The notes under the pieces were generated by a model. That model saw only the letters and a list, made by a program, of their open reading frames with translations. It was not told the origin of the DNA and did no database searches. Source: Bryum argenteum (Eukaryota; Streptophyta; Bryopsida; Bryales; Bryaceae). From it: a stretch of DNA of 64,000 nt. The stretch is taken from positions 5,133,409 through 5,197,408 of the forward strand of contig CM073328.1 of NCBI GenBank assembly GCA_037043015.1, in the 5' to 3' direction. Positions 58,741 to 64,000 of this stretch are shown here, piece after piece. Positions within the stretch are counted from its first letter, which is position 1. Each line of letters opens with the position of its first letter. The position numbers were made by a program, and so were the translations under genes.

Positions 58741-59381
58741 GTGACTTTTTTACAATTAGTTTTGCACATGGTAACATGTTTTTCTGCATTCTAAAGTGGG
58801 GACAATGTTTGAAGCCTTTTTATTGGAATTAAATAAGTTCCTTATCAAATTTGGGTTAAGTTTCACCAACGGAAGGGCACTATTCCATCTATCAAATTAC
58901 TATCCCATCTCAAGAAAAAGATGAAGGTGATTAAATTTTAAACTAGAGGTTTTTTATTGTAATAGATTTGTGAATGGAAAACTCCTAAGTGAAAATGGTG
59001 AGATTGAATTTTTTAAATTTAAATAATTGATTTACTTGGATATCAGAATCAGTGGTGCCTCATGACTCCAAATTTGATCTACGCCATCTATAATAATTCT
59101 GTTTTTATATTGTACAAATGAAATTCAAATTGCTTCCTTTCAATTATAATTATTAAACTTCAAAAGAATTGAAGTTTCAAGGTGGAAAAACTTTTGCACG
59201 TTGACAAGTATTAGATTGAAATACTTTGCATGGTCATGAAAAAGACTAACTAAGGGTTGGCTATGGTTGGTTGTCGTTGAAAAACTTCATAAGAAAATAA
59301 CTTCATAAGAAAAAAACAACCCAAATAGAGTTGGTTACAATCATCCAACACAAGTGAAGTAGCACATAAACCCTCAACGTC
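58741..59381. other. AT-rich intergenic DNA
   Basis: No gene or repeat boundary is recognised. Confidence 0.35.
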
Positions 59382-59385
59382 CTTG

Positions 59386-60335
59386 GGGTATTTTTAGCCA
59401 AAAACTCATTTTTGAAAAAAGTGAATAGATGAAACTAAAGATAAGCTATCCAAATCTCAACCGTACAAACTTGTAATATACTTGTTGCAGATCATGTGGA
59501 ATAAAAATTGACTCATGAGACCTTGTAGATTGGGAAATCTTAACGTTACAGTGCGCAAAGCAAGCAACGAAGAACTATTATTTTCACCTCCAAGTGAAAA
59601 TACTACCAACATGAAATTTGCAATCAAATATCACCAACTTGAAATTTGTTCATCTTCATCCCAAAAAACTATTGTACCAAAAAAAATTATAAAAAGATAT
59701 CTTGGCTCAAATAGTAGTCTTGGAATGGTGAAAACTACCAAATATTTTACAAAGGAAAAATAATCCAAAACTAAACCCCTTCCACTCAAATCCATGCCTT
59801 ATCTTCAATACATCTTGATCAGGCCACGGCTTTTACCACTTAGACTAAACCTTTAATTTGAATCCATCACAAAAAATAAAGTCAAAATCCAACAGTGGAT
59901 GAAGGAGAAGCAACTCCTCAAAAAACATCCATTTTTCACTTTTTTCATCCTCGAAACATCATTGCAAATCCAATACCAAAGTTATTTGGATCAAAAAACT
60001 CCCAACCACAAAGTAGTTAGGATGCACATAAAGATCACACTCATGTAATAAATCTTCATGAAAAACTATTTTTGACCTCAAATAATTGGCTTGACCAATT
60101 GCAATGGTAAAACATGTCAAATGTTCAAAACCCAAAAACAAAAGCTACCTTCACTAAAATGCATGCCATTTATTCATACTTTGTTGTATGGGTCTGCAAT
60201 CTTCACAACACAAACTAGACTTGATTTGGGACCCAACCCAAGTGACTTTGTCCAAAACAGAGTTTGAGTAAAGAAGCTATGACTCTTCCAAGTTTCTGCC
60301 CTTCATCGAAAATGTCATTTTTCAACCCTAGGACA
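59386..60335. mobile_element. Family A element, second long copy, diverged ends
   Basis: The sequence matches the element at 1292-2264 along its length. For example, TCTCAACCGTACAAACTTGTAATA (split here by a few changes) occurs near 59456-59480 and 1379-1402, and the CAAACTAGACTTGATTTGG region occurs near 60211. The ends have decayed to ACCCTCAACGTCC and GGACATATAGGGG, with flanks TAAA and TCAA. Confidence 0.65.
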
Positions 60336-61990
60336 TATAGGGGTCAACTACCATTGATTAACTAGTAAATCTTTATTAACACGAACGGTTCAGCTTAGAC
60401 TTAAATCAGTGAGAATAAACAAACAAGAACCAGGGGTTAGCTAACTCCAAATGCAAGTATGAGAATTTTACAATAATGTACACTAAATGGTAGTAAAATG
60501 ATCATATATCAATATTGAGATATGGGGCTCTCGTGTTAAGGCACTAATCACACTTATAATCACAAATATAAATTGAGCAATGCTCTCAATATTCCAATGT
60601 CTACACCTGCAAAAGAAAAAATTCCTATTTCTGCAAAATCAGAATTTATTACCAACACTTTGTGTTGGCAGCAGTGAAACATCATTTCACTTTTAGCTGC
60701 ATGCATGCAAATAACATGAAATACGAACTGGAATCCTCAATTCAATACAACTGTTTTTTTGGTAGCAAAGGAGCACAATTTGTTTCCTTTGCAGCAGGAG
60801 TACTCATGTTTGCATGCAAATAACATGAGATATCTCAATTCATCACAACTGTTTCGAGCATCTGGCTCATTCTTAGTACAACGAATGTGATTGAGATGAC
60901 CTGTCCCAGATGCCATGTGGTACACGGCTATGTTGCTTGCTTGTTTCGATCCTCACCTACCACACCCATGCATGCACAAAATATTAATGACCCTGTCAGA
61001 AAACATATTCTTCGATTCAAACCTCACAATAAAAAACCAGCTCAACATTTAAAGGATAACTCTAATGTAAGTAGATTAGGGCTAAGCAAAGAGTACAGGA
61101 TGTACCAGGTGAAAGTCCACAGATGTGACAAGTTGAACATACTCGTGACGATATTGAAAGGTGGAATACGAATCATGGGTTCGATGCTAAGCATTACCAG
61201 TTCTATAGGACTGATGTAGCTTGAGCAGATTTTTTCAACATTTACGAGGTGATAAACTGTGCCGTGCACAGTCTGAAAGAATAGGCATGCTTCCAACATG
61301 TGGTTCATAGAACTAGCACTGTGATTCTCACACCAAGAGCCTTTGACCAATGTACTCATCAATAGCAAATCTCAGTATTGATCCAACCTACCATTAACTT
61401 TGGAAACTCGAGCCTGACAATAACTCACTGCTGAGTTGAGACGAGACAACTAAGATTCGATTTCAGGATTTCGAGCTATCGTATGAACACAAAGTAATCG
61501 ACTAAACTGGTCATCATCGAGATACCTTTGAGACTTTGAACGACCTGAGAGATCTCTGAAATGAAAATAGTCATTTCTTCCCATGAGAAGCCAACTGGTG
61601 ATGTGTTGAACCGTCTTGTTTCTCTGTATGCAGAAACAGACTTCTCAGAACTATTATAGAGCACCTTCAATTATCTGTATGATGTGAATCACTATCTGCT
61701 CAATTCTTGTCAAGTTAATATATGAAAATTTGTTATTGAGCTCAATTCTTGATTGACAAAACCAGGACAAATGTTGCTGCTTTGCACTGCAACTCTGTAA
61801 TTTTTCATCAACAAATGAAAAAATCTAGATGGTTTTATCATACTTTTATGACTCCAGTCAGATCACTGATACATACCTTCAGACAATGTCAACACCCATT
61901 GAAGACGTTATCAGATTTGGTGCTAGTATTGTGGAATTTCACACAGACGAATGTATTGTGGTGTCGAGAAAGTGAGATTCACTTGATGTT
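60336..61990. other. Intergenic region downstream of SCNM1
   Basis: No gene is firmly supported. A CATGCATGCAAATAACATGA string occurs twice (near 60702 and 60815), a short local duplication. A possible leftward exon is listed separately. Confidence 0.35.
61525..61625 (-). other. Possible isolated exon, unassigned
   Basis: On the minus strand, TCTGCATACAG precedes and GTATCTCG follows a 101-bp open stretch. It encodes RRFNTSPVGFSWEEM and FISEISQVVQSLK. The splice borders are good, but I could not link it to other exons or to a family, so it may be chance. Confidence 0.2.
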
Positions 61991-63400
61991 TCATGCAAGA
62001 TCTTCAGGAGCCTCTTCATCCGAATCGAATTCCACCTGCACGTTCAAAAACGCCACAATGAACATGTTCATTCACTGATGTGGTTAAAAGACCTCAGCTT
62101 TTGCTTCCAATGTAAGAAATACAACAATACACTCGTACTCAGAAATGTTGGGAGGCAAAGATGCATACAGTTTCGTCTTTAAACCACTTGCCGTTGCCAT
62201 CCAGGCGCCAACCTGCTTCCCGCAATCGTAACAACCGCTCTCGATCCTCATCTTCTTTCGAAAGAGTCTTAGGCTCTGATTCTTTTCGTCCTTTATCCAG
62301 TTTCTTTTGCCGAATAGGTGCAGAGATTTTTACAGGACAAATGGGAGGAATAGCTGCAGAGGTCTTCACATGACAACTGGGAGGAAGAGCAATAGTGGTT
62401 TTCACAGGACATATGGGAGCATGACCGATCTTCTGTTTCACTTTGGACACATCAGTCGCTGTGTTTGTAATCTTGGATTCCTCCGGCGTTGTCAGTTCCA
62501 ATCTGGGTCGCTTACGTGTAGTTTCTCGCTTGCTCGTAGACTTCTGTGAAGTGTCTGTGGCTTTGTTGGCTTCTATAGCGTTCCTCTTCTGAACCTCGTT
62601 ACGGTGACGAAGATCCTTCTTTTCTTGTTCCAATGCAGCTGCTTCATGCTTTTTACCTTGTCTATGAATCTAATGACCATCAGAGAAATATCAGCAAAGC
62701 AACCCCTACCTTCAATGAAGACATGTAAACATACGAACCTCATTTCCTATACAAACCTCAATACTTTAAAAAGCATCAAACAACGCTAATTTCTGCGATC
62801 ATGATATGCCTCGGTCAGCCTTTCAACGAACGTCAACTTTTCTACATTGTCATTTGATCAATTCCACTGAACATTGATGAATTGAGTTGACAGCAAAGCA
62901 CCCCTAACTTTAATGAAAACACATATGAACATACATGTCCCCTTTCAATACAAACGCTCACCAAAACAGCATCAAACAACTATCACTAATTCCTGCGATC
63001 ATGATGTGCCACAATGAGCCTTTGTAGATTGTCAATGATCAATTCCACTGAACATTGATGAATTGTGATGGAATATCAGAACCAAATTCATCTATTCGGG
63101 TGCACAAATTGCATGTAACAATCAGGCAACCGAAACCCTAACCCTAACAAAATTTATTTCGGATCGCACATTGCATTGACGATTGCAAAAGCAAGGGAAG
63201 TGTTGGAAATATCTACGTACATTGAACATGGGGAAGGTGTCGAGGACGGGACGATGAGGACAGACGAGGCAAGCGATTTGGCCGTTGGACAAGCGGCGCC
63301 AGCAATTGGATTGATGCACTTGATCGTTGAGCAGTTGATTCACTTGGTGCTTGCGGTGCATGGTTTCCGGCATCCAACTGTCGCCGCCATATGTGCTCAT
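61991..63400 (-). CDS. SCNM1: SCNM1 homologue (minor spliceosome U1-like zinc finger protein), 241 aa, three exons
   Basis: Exons are 63221-63400, 62169-62669 and 61991-62035, totalling 242 codons in consistent phase with TGA at 61991-61993. The N-terminal zinc finger is built across the first junction: GQIACLVCPHRPVLDTFPMF followed by HRQGKKH (CX2C...HX5H, U1/matrin type). This closely matches the animal SCNM1 finger. The middle is Lys/Arg rich, with three degenerate (P)ICPVK-type repeats (PICPVKTTIALP, PSCHVKTSAAIP, PICPVKISAPI). The C-terminus has RLREAGWRLDGNGKWFKDE and the acidic EFDSDEEAPEDL, again as in SCNM1. Human SCNM1 (230 aa) is a component of the U12-type spliceosome, so a nuclear role in minor-intron splicing is expected. 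Confidence 0.9.
62692..63080. repeat. About 195-bp tandem duplication inside SCNM1 intron 1
   Basis: Two copies meet near 62888. Both run from CAGCAAAGCA(A)CCCC through CATCAAACAAC and TGCGATCATGAT to ATCAATTCCACTGAACATTG. A plant telomere-like ACCCTAACCCTAAC lies just beyond, at about 63134-63147. Confidence 0.7.
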
Positions 63401-64000
63401 TTTTTCTTACTAGAGTTCACTCCTTGAAATTATGATCACAAAGCATGAATGAGCTTCCTCTTGCACTCCCGCAGCTTGATGATTGCCAGCAATCAATGCT
63501 CAACTCTCAAATTTCAAATGATTCTTGCCCTTACAGAATCCGATGATTTTTTGGCGGGCTGACGGATGATTCAAGCAAGACTGATGAGATCGGCCAATTT
63601 TTCGGTCGGACTGCCGGATCATTGATCCTTCATTTGAATCGATATATATTTTGAGGTATTTCTGGTTTCAAAGATTCTGGGAATTACAAAAATGACCTAA
63701 TTTTTAAAAGTTAGAAAGTGGATTGAGAAGCCTTCCCACCTTTTTAGTAACAGGGTTCAACGTAGGGTTTGAGATATGGAGAAGAACACCAATAGAGAAG
63801 AGAAAAGGACACCTACGGTGTTGGGAACATGGTGGATAAGAACCACAACTTTCGAGTTGTTTATTTCTATTTCAAAGCGACAATGTTGTAGGGTACAATA
63901 GTATACTTGGAAAATTATACCAAAAAAAAACAACAACAAATGTGTGTGTATAGCCCTATTGTGGAGCGCATAGAGCCTCTTTTTGCATGTATTGTATGTT
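63401..64000. other. Upstream region of SCNM1
   Basis: This contains the presumed promoter of the leftward SCNM1 gene. I see no other gene before the window ends. Confidence 0.4.

Noticed and set aside
61042..61368. Leftward 108-aa frame near 61.2 kb
   Set aside because: No recognised domain and no convincing splice link to the possible exon at 61525 or to SCNM1.

Overview
The window is nuclear DNA from a eukaryote, almost certainly a land plant. Its genes have many short introns with GT-AG borders. It encodes a plastid-type PPR protein, a SAWADEE homeodomain (RNA-directed DNA methylation) protein and a DUF707 protein, and its leaders carry telo-box motifs. The intron-rich PPR gene and the unusual DNA transposons point to a non-seed plant (bryophyte or lycophyte grade), but this is inference and the species cannot be named from the sequence.

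Protein genes, left to right. A conserved gene of unknown function lies at 4312-6068 (+, 5 exons, 435 aa) and converges on a single-exon gene for a hydrophilic protein of five about 60-aa repeats (6358-7248, -). Next are a 10-exon P-class PPR gene (8619-13333, -, 722 aa) and a 7-exon SHH1/SHH2-type gene (15870-19370, +, 543 aa) with a long low-complexity tail. Further right are a small membrane protein (27417-27770, -), a four-exon two-helix membrane protein (46674-48293, +, 205 aa), a 9-exon DUF707 gene (49403-53966, -, 441 aa) and a 3-exon SCNM1 minor-spliceosome homologue (61991-63400, -, 241 aa). In each spliced model the splice phases close exactly from ATG to stop.

The rest is mostly transposable elements. 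A Tc1-type DD34E element with TA target duplications and 26-bp inverted repeats occupies 20050-22075. TTAA-flanked elements with CCCC(T/A)... ends, which resemble non-autonomous piggyBac elements, occur at 1292-2264, 22501-23428, 24889-25626, 28238-28497, 57845-58104 and 58402-58729, with decayed copies elsewhere. One of these, about 1 kb long, is split by a full-length chromovirus (Ty3/gypsy, 30926-44430, TSD AAATC, LTRs of 1.23 kb). That chromovirus is in turn split inside its integrase by a second chromovirus (35895-41447, TSD TTCTC). The inner element's LTRs carry a dense set of heat-shock elements just upstream of a TATA box. A 199-bp CACTA-type MITE (54949-55147) and a long 48-bp-arm hairpin (56198-56316) lie near the DUF707 gene.

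The genes do not form one pathway. Functions that can be read with confidence are chromatin reading for siRNA-directed methylation (SHH), organelle RNA processing (PPR), minor-intron splicing (SCNM1) and a probable Golgi membrane protein (DUF707). The retroelement frames are broken many times. The two LTRs of the outer element differ only by single-base indels next to short runs, so part of the breakage may be sequence error rather than decay. I found no rRNA, tRNA or CRISPR arrays.
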